From NCBI RefSeq assembly GCF_947497935.1, contig NZ_CANMIO010000013.1, positions 58,956 to 122,955 of the forward strand: 64,000 nt of DNA, given 5' to 3'. Positions 9,256 to 18,319 of the stretch are shown here, one piece after another. Numbering within the stretch: position 1 is the stretch's first letter; each line of letters starts with the position of its first letter. A program made the position numbers and the translations under genes. This stretch comes from an uncultured Shewanella sp. Its GTDB lineage: Bacteria; Pseudomonadota; Gammaproteobacteria; Enterobacterales; Shewanellaceae. The notes below the pieces were generated by a model. It was not told the DNA's origin. It was given only the letters and a program-made list of their open reading frames with translations, and did not search any database.

Positions 9256-12200
9256 TTATGGCTTTACTTCATGCTCTTGAGGCTGAGACGATTCAGGCTG
9301 TTGCGGTAACCCCTTAGCCTTCTCACGCATCTTCTGCATGATAACGTAGAACACTGGCACTAAGAGTGTACCTACGATGGTGGCCGCTAACATACCGCCA
9401 AACACTGAGTAACCCAAGGCGCGACGGCTTCCTGACCCCGCTCCCGTAGCAATCACCAACGGCAATACTCCTAAAAGGAATGAGAACGCCGTCATCAATA
9501 CCGCACGAAAACGCAATCTTGCCGCCGTCTCTCCTGCTTCAAGAATACTCTTTCCCTCTTCGCGCAGTTGCTTAGCAAACTCCACAATCAAAATCGCATT
9601 TTTACAAGCAAGGCCAATCAATAGCACCAGACCAATCTGCGCATACAGGTTTAGATCCGACCCCACCAGTAAGATATTTAGGAAAGCACCGAGTACCGCA
9701 ATCGGGACCGCCAAAATTACCGCGAACGGAATAGTCCAACTCTCGTACTGAGCCACCAAGAATAAGTAAGTAAACACTAACGCCAGTGAAAAAATAAGTG
9801 GCGCAAGGTTACCGGCTTTAATTTCTTGGTAAGTTTGCCCAGTCCATTCGAAGGTATAACCCGATGGCAGTGACTCGTTCGCGGCACGCTCCATAGCAGT
9901 AATCGCATCACCCGAACTAAAACCAGGAGCTGGGAAACCGTTAATCGTAGTCGAGCTAAACATGTTGTAGCTATTCATCACGTCGGGCCCCAAAATTGGC
10001 GTCACAGTCACCAAAGTACTTAATGGCACCATCTCGCCAGTATTAGAACGAACATAGAAACGTGAGATATCTCTGTCGGAGTTACGGTACTCAGATTCAG
10101 CCTGCAAGATAACCCTGAAGACCTTGCCAAAACGGTTAAAGTCATTGACGTACATAGAACCAAGCATGGTTTGCATCGTTGAGAATATCTCATTAAGCGA
10201 AACCCCTAATGCTTTAGCCTTATCTCTATCGACATCGACAAACATCTGCGGAACATCGGCACGGAAGTTACTAAAGGCCATCGCAATTTCCGGCTGCTCA
10301 TTCGCTTTCATAATCAAGGCGCGCATCACAGATGCCAGCTCTTGCGGTGTACGGCCTTGGGTGTCTTGCAAAACAAACTCAAAACCACCTACACTCCCCA
10401 CCCCGGGAATGGGCGGCAGTGAAAATGCCATCGCCTTCACTGCAGGATTCGCCGCATACTTAGCTTGCAACTTAGCGACAATCGCCGATTCAACCATATC
10501 GGGCGATTCACGTTCACTCCAAGTTGATAGCGTCACAATCATCAAGCCACCGTTTGACGACACAGAGCCGGTCAAAATACTAAAGCCACTGGCGTGGATC
10601 ACGTTCTCAACACCCGGTTCTGCAAGCGTTAACTCTACTAATTCACGCATCACATCTTCGGTACGGTTAAGTGATGCACCATCGGGTAGCTGAATATCCA
10701 CCATGAAGGCTTTCTTATCTTCCATTGGCACAAAGCCTGATGGCAAAATTTTAGCAATTCCTCCGGTTAACAGTATTAAACAGCCATAAACGATACCCAC
10801 TAACATCAATTTACGGGTCAGTGAGGAGACCAGCTTCATATACTTGCCAGTTACACGCTCAAAATACTTGTTAAAGGCCGCATGAAACCCTTTCTCATGG
10901 AGCTTAGGCGCACGCAGTACTGAGGCACACAGAGCGGGGCTCAAGGTCAATGCATTGATAGAAGAGATTAGTACTGAAATACAGATGGTCACAGAGAACT
11001 GAGCGTACATCTGCCCTGTAATACCCGGCATAACCGCTGTAGGAGCAAACACCGCAAGCAATACCAGTGTCGTTGCAATAATCGGCCCAGTCACCTCTTT
11101 CATCGCCTTAGAGGTCGCCTCTTTTGGCGATAAACCTTCATCCTGCATCAAACGTGTCACGTTCTCTACAACAACAATCGCATCATCCACCACGATACCA
11201 ATAGCAAGAATAAGCGCAAAGAGAGAGACTGTGTTGATGCTCATACCAAAAGCAAGCAAGAAGGCGAAAGTACCGATAAGCGAAACAGGAATCGCAATCG
11301 CAGGAACGAGTGTTGAGCGCACATCTTGAAGGAAAATAAAGACTACAAAAACCACCAGTGCAATAGAGATAAACAGGGTCTGCACTACCTCTTTGATGGA
11401 TGTTTCGACAAACTCTGTTGTGTCATAAAGCACTTCATATTCAAGATCATTAGGAAAGCGTGCTGATAAGCTTTCCATCTCAGCTTTAATCGCCTTGCCG
11501 ACTTCTAGTGCATTAGCGTCAGGAGATTGATAGATGGCGATAATTGCTGACGGTTTATTATTGAGCTTACCTTGAGCATCATAAGTTTGAGATCCAAGCT
11601 CAACTCGTGCGACATCACCAACGACCACCTTAGAGCCATCGTTGTTGGCGCGGATCATGACGTCATAAAACTCTTTTGGATCCTTAAGACGTCCTTTCGT
11701 TTGTAAGGTATATTGAAATTGCTGCTCAGGATCAACGGGGGCTGCACCAATACGGCCTGCTGCCACTTGCACATTCTGCTCTTGAAGTGCACCAATAACA
11801 TCCGTTGCTGTGACTCCAAGACTGGCCATCTTATTGGGATCGAGCCAAATACGCATAGCGTAATCGAGCGCACCAATCACTTGTACTTTAGACACACCAT
11901 ATTGACGAGCGAGTGCATCCTTAACGTTTAAACCGGCGTAGTTAGTGATAAATAATGAATCAAAACTTTCATTCGGTGAAACTAGATTCACCACCATCAA
12001 CATATTAGGGCTCTGTTTTTCAACTTTAACCCCTTGACGCTTCACCTCTTCTGGTAAACGCGGCATAGCCTGCTGTACTCGGTTTTGTACCTTCACCTGC
12101 GCCATATCGGCATCGGTACCCACATCGAAAGTCACATTTAACGAGTAGCTGCCGTCGTTTGCACTTTTCGATTCCATATACAGCATGCCTTCGACGCCGT

Positions 12201-12411
12201 TAACTTCGGCTTCGAGTGGCTGAGCTATGGTGTCTTTAACAATATCAGCACTGGCACCGGAGTAACTGGTCGATACACTCACTTGTGGCGGCGCTATTTC
12301 TGGAAACTCTGAGACCGATAGCACAGGAATAGCGATCAAACCAACCAGAGTCAAAACGGTTGAGATCACAAAGGCAAATTTAGGTCTATTAATAAAAAAT
12401 TCACTAATCAT
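9256..12411 (-). CDS. RND multidrug efflux permease (AcrB/MexB, HAE1 family)
   Basis: Inner-membrane proton-driven pump that expels drugs or other amphiphiles through a periplasmic adaptor and outer-membrane channel. About 1051 aa, the normal HAE1 length. It begins [16 protein letters not shown] (first membrane helix). The proton relay is intact: [14 protein letters not shown] in TM4 (paired Asp) and [18 protein letters not shown] in TM10 (Lys). Two large periplasmic loops follow TM1 and TM7. The ATG at 12411 has GGGGA five bases upstream; an ATG at 12423 is in frame but lacks an SD. The adaptor gene lies 152 bp upstream on the same strand. No TolC-type outer-membrane gene or TetR repressor is adjacent, so the channel is probably supplied from elsewhere. 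Substrate unknown. Confidence 0.94.
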   Translation of the reverse strand: MISEFFINRPKFAFVISTVLTLVGLIAIPVLSVSEFPEIAPPQVSVSTSYSGASADIVKDTIAQPLEAEVNGVEGMLYMESKSANDGSYSLNVTFDVGTDADMAQVKVQNRVQQAMPRLPEEVKRQGVKVEKQSPNMLMVVNLVSPNESFDSLFITNYAGLNVKDALARQYGVSKVQVIGALDYAMRIWLDPNKMASLGVTATDVIGALQEQNVQVAAGRIGAAPVDPEQQFQYTLQTKGRLKDPKEFYDVMIRANNDGSKVVVGDVARVELGSQTYDAQGKLNNKPSAIIAIYQSPDANALEVGKAIKAEMESLSARFPNDLEYEVLYDTTEFVETSIKEVVQTLFISIALVVFVVFIFLQDVRSTLVPAIAIPVSLIGTFAFLLAFGMSINTVSLFALILAIGIVVDDAIVVVENVTRLMQDEGLSPKEATSKAMKEVTGPIIATTLVLLAVFAPTAVMPGITGQMYAQFSVTICISVLISSINALTLSPALCASVLRAPKLHEKGFHAAFNKYFERVTGKYMKLVSSLTRKLMLVGIVYGCLILLTGGIAKILPSGFVPMEDKKAFMVDIQLPDGASLNRTEDVMRELVELTLAEPGVENVIHASGFSILTGSVSSNGGLMIVTLSTWSERESPDMVESAIVAKLQAKYAANPAVKAMAFSLPPIPGVGSVGGFEFVLQDTQGRTPQELASVMRALIMKANEQPEIAMAFSNFRADVPQMFVDVDRDKAKALGVSLNEIFSTMQTMLGSMYVNDFNRFGKVFRVILQAESEYRNSDRDISRFYVRSNTGEMVPLSTLVTVTPILGPDVMNSYNMFSSTTINGFPAPGFSSGDAITAMERAANESLPSGYTFEWTGQTYQEIKAGNLAPLIFSLALVFTYLFLVAQYESWTIPFAVILAVPIAVLGAFLNILLVGSDLNLYAQIGLVLLIGLACKNAILIVEFAKQLREEGKSILEAGETAARLRFRAVLMTAFSFLLGVLPLVIATGAGSGSRRALGYSVFGGMLAATIVGTLLVPVFYVIMQKMREKAKGLPQQPESSQPQEHEVKP

Positions 12412-12563
12412 GGCATTCCCCATTAGATAAAGGTTTAGCCAAAAACAGCAAACTTAGGGCTTCTATTTTATTAAAAAACTCACTATTCATAATATTCCCC
12501 AGTTATACGTAGTCGTATTAGCCGAACTCATGTGAATAAAAACATTCATTTTGTCTGCTCCGA

Positions 12564-13721
12564 CTATGATTTTTCATCTTCTTTGAAAGGAATAACTTCT
12601 TGTTCTACAGGGTTAACCTTGATGCCTGGGCGAATTTTCTGTAGCCCCTCGACCACAATACGCTCGCCATCTTCCAAACCACTCAATACACGCCACTCAA
12701 CCCCAAAACGGTCACCGAGTTCAACGACCCGCTTTTGCACTTCATCTTGGTCATTAAGCACCATCACAAAGCGCCCCTGTTGATCTTCCTGTACCGCAGC
12801 TTGGGGGATCAGTAATGCGTTTTCAGTAATTGGAGATTCAATCACTAGCGTGACAAACAGTCCTGGTAACATCAGCTTGTCATTGTTTTTAAAGGTCGCT
12901 CGAACAGGCAAAGTTCCTGTCGCGGCATCTACACGGTTGCCGATAAAGTCGATATAACCAACCTCGTCAAACATGGTGCCGTTAGGGAGTCTAAGACGCA
13001 TAACGATATCGGTGATTTTGACGTCTTTTTCGACAGCCTTAGAAAAGTTTTGCTGGGCTGAAATCAGCTTCTTTTCTGCAACTTGAAAATTAACCCACAT
13101 AGGTTGAAGTTGCACTAAGCTCGCCATTTCTGATTGCGGGGTAATGATGTCGCCAGTACTGACTTTTGAGTGGCTTATGCGGCCCGATATTGGCGCATAA
13201 ACCTTGGTATAGCTTAACTGTAGCTCTGCAGACTGAACTGCAGCTTCGGCTTGAACCACACCAGCAGCAGTCGTCAGTTTACGACTGGTTAGCTCGTCCA
13301 TATCCTGAGCACTGATCATGCCATCAGGTAATAAGCGACGACCACGTTCCCAATTCATGACTGCCACATCCCTCGATGCTACCGCCTGTTTAAGCACTGC
13401 CCGTTGTTGGGCTAATTCCGCTTCATAAGTCGATGGATCGATTTCAAATAACAGATCGCCTGCGGTAATATCATCCCCCTCAACAAAGGTACGCTTGAGC
13501 AGCTGACCTTGAATCTGTGACTTAATAATCACATCTTCAGATGCTCTAGTTCGACCAACAATTTCCGATTTAGGTGTAATCACCTCAGTATGTGCCGTGT
13601 TAACAATAACACTCGGCAACATAGCTTGCTGCGGTGCTGGGGCATCACCACAAGCAGAGATTGCCGTGACGCTAAGAATTAACATCCACAACTTAACTTT
13701 TGAAACTGATGAACCGGCCAT
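12564..13721 (-). CDS. RND periplasmic adaptor (membrane fusion lipoprotein, AcrA/MexA type)
   Basis: Links the neighbouring permease to an outer-membrane channel. The product has 385 aa. The signal peptide ends in a lipobox (AISAC, Cys near residue 24), so it is predicted to be lipid-anchored in the inner membrane. Then come the beta-barrel/lipoyl halves (VGRTRASEDVIIKSQIQGQL and LSYTKVYAPISGRISHSKVS) flanking an alpha-helical hairpin around residues 95-165 (ELAQQRAVLKQAVASRDVAV). A perfect AGGAGG lies five bases before the ATG at 13721. First gene of a two-gene efflux operon. Confidence 0.93.
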   Translation of the reverse strand: MAGSSVSKVKLWMLILSVTAISACGDAPAPQQAMLPSVIVNTAHTEVITPKSEIVGRTRASEDVIIKSQIQGQLLKRTFVEGDDITAGDLLFEIDPSTYEAELAQQRAVLKQAVASRDVAVMNWERGRRLLPDGMISAQDMDELTSRKLTTAAGVVQAEAAVQSAELQLSYTKVYAPISGRISHSKVSTGDIITPQSEMASLVQLQPMWVNFQVAEKKLISAQQNFSKAVEKDVKITDIVMRLRLPNGTMFDEVGYIDFIGNRVDAATGTLPVRATFKNNDKLMLPGLFVTLVIESPITENALLIPQAAVQEDQQGRFVMVLNDQDEVQKRVVELGDRFGVEWRVLSGLEDGERIVVEGLQKIRPGIKVNPVEQEVIPFKEDEKS

Positions 13722-14176
13722 TTAAGCCTCCTGATAGGTGGGATATGCGCTATATTTTTATCTTGAAATTATAGGCTTAACCCGCCAACAAAAGAAACTC
13801 TTTAGCAACCAAATAACAACTTAATTAACATATAGGTACCTTGCAGAAGGATTTGGCCAACAAATTTAGCAAACTAACGCTCAGACACTTCAACTGATGC
13901 TTTATTAGCCAAAGCCACTACTTAGTTTCGTTCCATCGATAAAAGTGAGATCTGGAACAAGGTTATTGAGTTAAATGTCATGGTAAACAATAGACACAGC
14001 GACTAAGGTTTTAACTGAGTGTTATCACGTGACGCTATAAAAATGATGGGGATAAAGTTAACTCATCAATGCTCGAACTAGACCGATTTAAGTACGCTCA
14101 AGCCACTCAAGTGGTTGACCAAGATAAAAAACGATGCTTAAGATGGCATCAGTCTCAGCGAACAGGTAGGTAATTT
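13722..14176. other. Intergenic region before unknown gene 14177, with small ORF
   Basis: A 455-bp divergent region holding the efflux operon promoter (leftward). A 34-codon frame at 14069-14173 (starting MLELDRFKYAQATQVV) ends three bases before the ATG at 14177 and contains that gene's SD (GGTAGG). It could be a leader peptide, but its own SD is weak, so I do not call it a gene. No other element is visible. Confidence 0.4.
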
Positions 14177-14539
14177 ATGACAGCAATTTCTCATGTATAC
14201 AACTACACAGTCCGATGCCCTCACATTAAGGATCCTGCACACCCAACAAGCTGGCGAAATCATATTGAGCTAAACCGCTCTTGCGAAATCGCACTAGACA
14301 GAATTACTAAGTGGCACGGCCATTCTGGCAACCGACTATTTGAACATGAAGGTTTTGTCGTCAGAGAATGTGAACAGGAACAAGCCTATTTCGCCATGCA
14401 AAATGATCGTCTTAAAGATGACAAGCATGCACTGGTGACTTTCAAAGTGTTTATGGATAACAAAACCAAAGACACATCGGTGCAAGAGATCATGGAACAT
14501 GTTATCGACGACTATAAGTCTCGCTTAAGCAAACTCTAA
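14177..14539 (+). CDS. Conserved hypothetical protein, 120 aa
   Basis: Not recognised. The product is 120 aa, soluble (no signal peptide or membrane segment), rich in His and charged residues, starting MTAISHVYNYTVRCPHIKD. Two Cys-containing stretches (RCPHIKD, NRSCEIALDR) and HGHSG could bind metal, but no known motif is complete. SD GGTAGG precedes the ATG. It is followed by its own terminator and by a 415-bp gap, so it is probably monocistronic. Codon use and length suggest a real gene. Confidence 0.75.
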   Translation: MTAISHVYNYTVRCPHIKDPAHPTSWRNHIELNRSCEIALDRITKWHGHSGNRLFEHEGFVVRECEQEQAYFAMQNDRLKDDKHALVTFKVFMDNKTKDTSVQEIMEHVIDDYKSRLSKL

Positions 14540-14544
14540 TAATT

Positions 14545-14584
14545 GACGGCATGTTTTAAACTTTAAAGCATGCCGCCTTTTTAC
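14545..14584 (+). terminator. Terminator after 14177-14539
   Basis: CGGCATG (14547-14553) pairs with CATGCCG (14569-14575), extended by TTTAAA/CTTTAAAG pairing in the loop, and TTTTT follows. Confidence 0.75.
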
Positions 14585-14955
14585 CTTCAGCTTTTAAACT
14601 GAGTCAGTTCACACTTTTCAACACCTCTCCATACCCAGCTCACAAATCACCGATTAGCTTTTGTTCAAAAACAGCGAATAAACATCCCGACCGATAGAAG
14701 AAAACCCATTAACTTTCAGTTAGATAACCTTAGAAAATTGTATTTATATCGCTTTTTTACTAATCGGGTATCTAATTGCCGTTTTTAATATCTGCTGCTA
14801 CACTTTTTACGCTTACTTGTCTCAACTATTCTGTATATAGAACAATTAACAAGCAAACCTAAGGCACTATTTTTAAAGTGTTTACGCTTTGTTGAAGAAT
14901 AAGTTGAACCTATATTTATTTTACATTTTAATCTAATTTAAGGATTATAAAACTC
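14585..14955. other. AT-rich promoter region of ndh
   Basis: About 370 bp of AT-rich DNA upstream of the NADH dehydrogenase gene. I looked for FNR, ArcA and CRP palindromes and found none convincing. No ORF, repeat or RNA is evident. Confidence 0.4.
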
Positions 14956-16257
14956 ATGCATGAAATGCCTAATATTGTCATCGTAGGTGGCGGCGCTGGT
15001 GGAATGGAGATAGCAACCAAACTCGGCCACCAACTTGGGCGCAAAGGCAAAGCCAGAGTCACATTAATTGATTGCGCTGAAAGCCATATTTGGAAACCCC
15101 TTCTGCATGAGGTCGCAACTGGTGCGCTAGATATTGGCATTGATGCGATAAGTTACCGCGGCCATGCCGCAAGCCACGGCTATCACTTTCAGCAAGGCGC
15201 AATGACCGACCTAAATAGAGATACTAAACAAGTCGTTTTGGCTCCTATCAATGACGAAAAAGGCCGTGAACTTTTACCCGCTCGACATATCGACTACGAC
15301 TATCTGGTTATCGCCATTGGCAGTATCGCCAATGACTTCAATATTACCGGTGTGCGTGACCACTGCGTATTTTTAGATAGCACAGAACAAGCCATGGAAA
15401 TTCGTACCATGCTGCTCAACAAGTTCATGCGCTATGCAAGCCATCACCAGCTTGATGATAAAATCAAAATTGCCGTTGTTGGCGCTGGTGCAACGGGTGT
15501 CGAGATGTCTGCAGAGATGCACCATGCTGTAGATCAATTGCGTGGATTTGGCTATAAAATTGATAGCAGCCTGCTCGAAATCACCCTAATTGAAGCCGAC
15601 GAGCGTATTTTGCCAAAAGTCGAGAAAGAAGAGATCTCAGCCTCTGTTGCAAAAGAGTTGACAGGTATTGGTGTCAACGTGATGACCAACACCCGCATTA
15701 ATCAAGTCACAGAAGAAGGTTTGCATACCTCTGAAGGTGAATTTATCCCATCTGATATGGTTATCTGGTCTACCGGTGTTAAAGCGCCTGATTTTCTAAA
15801 AGATATTGGCGGCCTTGAGAGCAACCACATTAATCAGGTCATGGTGCAGCAAAACATGCAAACCACCCGCGACCCAGCAATTTTTGCGATTGGTGATTGC
15901 GCAGCTTGTCCACAAGAAGATGGCAGCTGGGTGCCACCACGCGGCCAATCAGCACGCCAGATGGCACTGATGACAGCTGACAATATCAAGCTACTGTTAG
16001 CGGGTAAACCAGCTTCAAACAACTACGTTTATAAAGACTTAGGTTCTTTAGTTAACCTATCTAAATTCCATACTGTCGGTAACTTGATGTCGTTCATGGG
16101 AGGCGGCGTGATGGTTGAGGGTAAGATTGCCCGCTTCGTCTATACCTCACTGTATAGAAGACATTTGATTGAACTACACGGTCCAATCAAAGGTACCTTG
16201 TTGATGTTTGCTAAAGGCATTAGCCGAATCGTACACCCACATCTAAAGCTGCACTAA
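14956..16257 (+). CDS. ndh: Type II NADH:quinone dehydrogenase (NDH-2)
   Basis: Single-subunit flavoenzyme that passes electrons from NADH to quinone at the inner face of the membrane without pumping protons. The product has 433 aa, the normal size. An N-terminal FAD site (IVIVGGGAGGMEIATKLG, near residue 6), a central NADH site (IAVVGAGATGVEMSAE, near 173) and the FAD-binding C-terminal signature (AIFAIGDCAAC, near 310) are all present. The C-terminus is amphipathic, as expected for membrane docking. AAGGA lies 11 bases before the chosen ATG; a second in-frame ATG three codons later is possible. Followed immediately by a terminator, so monocistronic. Confidence 0.94.
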   Translation: MHEMPNIVIVGGGAGGMEIATKLGHQLGRKGKARVTLIDCAESHIWKPLLHEVATGALDIGIDAISYRGHAASHGYHFQQGAMTDLNRDTKQVVLAPINDEKGRELLPARHIDYDYLVIAIGSIANDFNITGVRDHCVFLDSTEQAMEIRTMLLNKFMRYASHHQLDDKIKIAVVGAGATGVEMSAEMHHAVDQLRGFGYKIDSSLLEITLIEADERILPKVEKEEISASVAKELTGIGVNVMTNTRINQVTEEGLHTSEGEFIPSDMVIWSTGVKAPDFLKDIGGLESNHINQVMVQQNMQTTRDPAIFAIGDCAACPQEDGSWVPPRGQSARQMALMTADNIKLLLAGKPASNNYVYKDLGSLVNLSKFHTVGNLMSFMGGGVMVEGKIARFVYTSLYRRHLIELHGPIKGTLLMFAKGISRIVHPHLKLH

Positions 16258-16271
16258 TAAGCTTTGTGAAT

Positions 16272-16309
16272 GTTGCTGGTATTCTGGTATAGAACCAGCA
16301 ACATTTTTT
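16272..16309 (+). terminator. Terminator of ndh
   Basis: GTTGCTGGT pairs with ACCAGCAAC around a 13-base loop, followed by ATTTTTT. Confidence 0.85.
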
Positions 16310-16704
16310 GCCAATTTGAGTTGGCTTTCTCAGTTCTGCGACACTTAAAAAATCAAACTTCGTTTGATGAAAAATCCACAAAGACTCTATATCTTCAGGC
16401 TCTCTATATCTTCAGGCTAAGAGTGGCCCTCAACAAAAGTGGTTCCAATGGCCTGCGGCCAGCGCATGTGCAGACACTGCCGTGACACGGACGATCACGG
16501 CCGCATCTACACTAGGTTAAAACAGCATCATCTTTAGCGTTTAATGTTATAAATAAAGCTCTAGTTCGTCATTGGGTATTAAAGCCTTAGTGCAAAAGAG
16601 TCCGTGGGATTAGGAAATATATGGAGTTCACTAAAAGTTTACTCTGGCCCCACATTTCAATGTTCAAGCACTAATCAATTTGCTTAGGCATAATGCTGAA
16701 ATGA
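16310..16704. other. Intergenic region with short repeat copy
   Basis: Non-coding stretch between convergent genes. It contains a small direct duplication (CTCTATATCTTCAGG twice at about 16384-16418) and one short reverse-oriented copy of the repeat family at 16464-16514. Nothing else is supported. Confidence 0.5.
16464..16514 (-). repeat. Short solitary copy of the 21-kb intergenic repeat family
   Basis: Read on the minus strand it gives GTGTAGATGCGGCCGTGA followed about 15 bases later by CAGTGTCTGCACATG. Both blocks match the start and end blocks of the larger units at 21067-21975, especially the first one. It includes a small internal hairpin (CCGTG/CACGG). This suggests the two blocks are the conserved ends of the element. 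Confidence 0.65.
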
Positions 16705-16730
16705 AAAACGCACTCAAATGAGTGCGTTTT
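16705..16730. terminator. Terminator between repeat region and 16778 gene
   Basis: AAAACGCACT and AGTGCGTTTT form a perfect stem with a six-base loop, with T- and A-runs on both sides. It probably ends the minus-strand regulator gene at 16778. Confidence 0.85.
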
Positions 16731-16777
16731 TTTATGGCTTTCTTTCGCTAGATATAGATTTTTCCAACGCAATTAAA

Positions 16778-18133
16778 CTAAAGCGAGACTTGCTCTCTAT
16801 GGGCCCACACCATAGTCTCGCCCCAGAGCGGTAACATCCATACACCGCTATCTTCATCTTGGTAAACTTGTCTGATCACCATCTGTTCATTCTGTAAAAC
16901 GTTTTTGCGGATCTCTCTATAAATCGTTGCTGATTCTTTGGACACTTGCTGAGGACTGGTAAAGCTGCGTTCATCAACGTCGACTAGAAATGTTTTTACG
17001 ACTTTGCCATCAATAAGAGACTGCTTGAGTTTAAAGTCACCGCTAAATTGATACCTTATTGAGATCTCTCTGAGCATATCATCAGTTATACAAGCAGCAG
17101 CCACCAGCTTGCCGCGGTTATCAGAGTCAAATATCATCGATAGCCTAACGTCAGCTCTGACAACATTTTTTGTATCTGAGTAGTAGTAAACATCCGCTCG
17201 ATAAACATCCTCAACCACGCCGCTATTTTCTGTCTCAAACTTGTCGAGCAAGATCTTGTTATAGGTAACCTGCTCCATTCTGAGCTTAGTGTCTGCCAAC
17301 CACTGAATATCTAGCGGGGTGACTGGCGCATCAGCCGTCCTCACTAAGTTAAGTGGCTGCCTATCACTACAAGTGCTGTCAAAATCATTACACAATGCTA
17401 CTGATTCATACTCACCATTATCATAAGTAAATAGCTGTTTTTCACTGGAAGCTGGTAACACACTTTCATAATTAAACCAGTTAGCAATCAGCTCATCTAC
17501 ACTAGTCGCTTGTTGAGCTATCTCGCTTTGCTGTGAATCTAAGAAGACCTTACTGACTAAAGAAGAGGTATGATTAAACTCAATGTTTTTAGTTGTGATA
17601 GCGGCAATTTGAGGCTTGGCCAGAAGCGCAATGTAATTGACAGCCTTTTTCAATCCACCAGAAAAGTGCATAGAGATGATAATGCCTGCCAAGATAACCA
17701 GCGTTGACCATAGTAGGCGGCTTGCTAGCTCGATATTAAGACGCTTACTCTTAAGTGCATCATCCTCTTCAGTCTGTTGCTGAACTGCTGTTAATACTGC
17801 CTCAGCCTTAGTTTCATCAATGCAAACATCGTGTTCATCAACGATACACAAACTATAGCCGTAACGCGGAATATTCTTAAGCTCGATATCAGTTTGTGCC
17901 ACCAGTTTTTTTCTCAAACTGCTCATGCACTGCGTTAAAGATGACGGGGCGACAACACGCCCAGGCCAACCCGCTGTATTCAATTGCTCTTTGCTTACAA
18001 CGTCACCGACATGGCTGACTAAACATTTTAAAACTTCTAATTCAGCAAGAGAAAGAGCCTGCCGTTCTGTCGTGCGCAGATCGACTAAATCTCTTGCATC
18101 TAAATCTATAATTAAAAATTCGGTAATTTTCAC
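16778..18133 (-). CDS. Membrane-anchored transcriptional regulator (ToxR/CadC-like)
   Basis: One-component regulator in which a periplasmic or membrane signal controls a cytoplasmic DNA-binding domain. The product has 451 aa. An OmpR-type winged helix occupies about residues 5-95 (LAELEVLKCLVSHVGDVVSK, SSLTQCMSSLRKKL, NIPRYGYSL). A linker and a single membrane segment (LLWSTLVILAGIIISM, near residues 140-157) follow, then a periplasmic domain of about 290 residues that I do not recognise. Start is GTG at 18133, with GAGG about seven bases upstream. It lies just downstream of the undA-like gene on the same strand but behind a terminator, so it has its own promoter. Target and signal unknown. 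Confidence 0.85.
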   Translation of the reverse strand: MKITEFLIIDLDARDLVDLRTTERQALSLAELEVLKCLVSHVGDVVSKEQLNTAGWPGRVVAPSSLTQCMSSLRKKLVAQTDIELKNIPRYGYSLCIVDEHDVCIDETKAEAVLTAVQQQTEEDDALKSKRLNIELASRLLWSTLVILAGIIISMHFSGGLKKAVNYIALLAKPQIAAITTKNIEFNHTSSLVSKVFLDSQQSEIAQQATSVDELIANWFNYESVLPASSEKQLFTYDNGEYESVALCNDFDSTCSDRQPLNLVRTADAPVTPLDIQWLADTKLRMEQVTYNKILLDKFETENSGVVEDVYRADVYYYSDTKNVVRADVRLSMIFDSDNRGKLVAAACITDDMLREISIRYQFSGDFKLKQSLIDGKVVKTFLVDVDERSFTSPQQVSKESATIYREIRKNVLQNEQMVIRQVYQDEDSGVWMLPLWGETMVWAHREQVSL

Positions 18134-18265
18134 AAGCTAACCTCTACTTCCTACCATCCCTGTAGCTTCCCCTAGGTTATTCTATGTCTTTAACACTCTT
18201 TTTAACCTGACCCGATTAAAGGTTTTAGAAAAAGAGTTGAGACTTTGTTAATAATTGTGACCCTG

Positions 18266-18296
18266 TTAAAAAAAGACCCTAGCAAAATGCTAGGGC
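18266..18296 (-). terminator. Terminator of undA-like gene
   Basis: On the minus strand CCCTAGCA and TGCTAGGG pair with a three-base loop and are followed by TCTTTTTTT. It separates the cytochrome from the downstream regulator gene. Confidence 0.85.
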
Positions 18297-18319
18297 CAAA
18301 ATATGCAGGGAGATGAACT

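Noticed and set aside
16270..16485. 71-codon plus-strand frame after ndh
   Set aside because: It begins inside the ndh terminator stem and runs into the short repeat copy.
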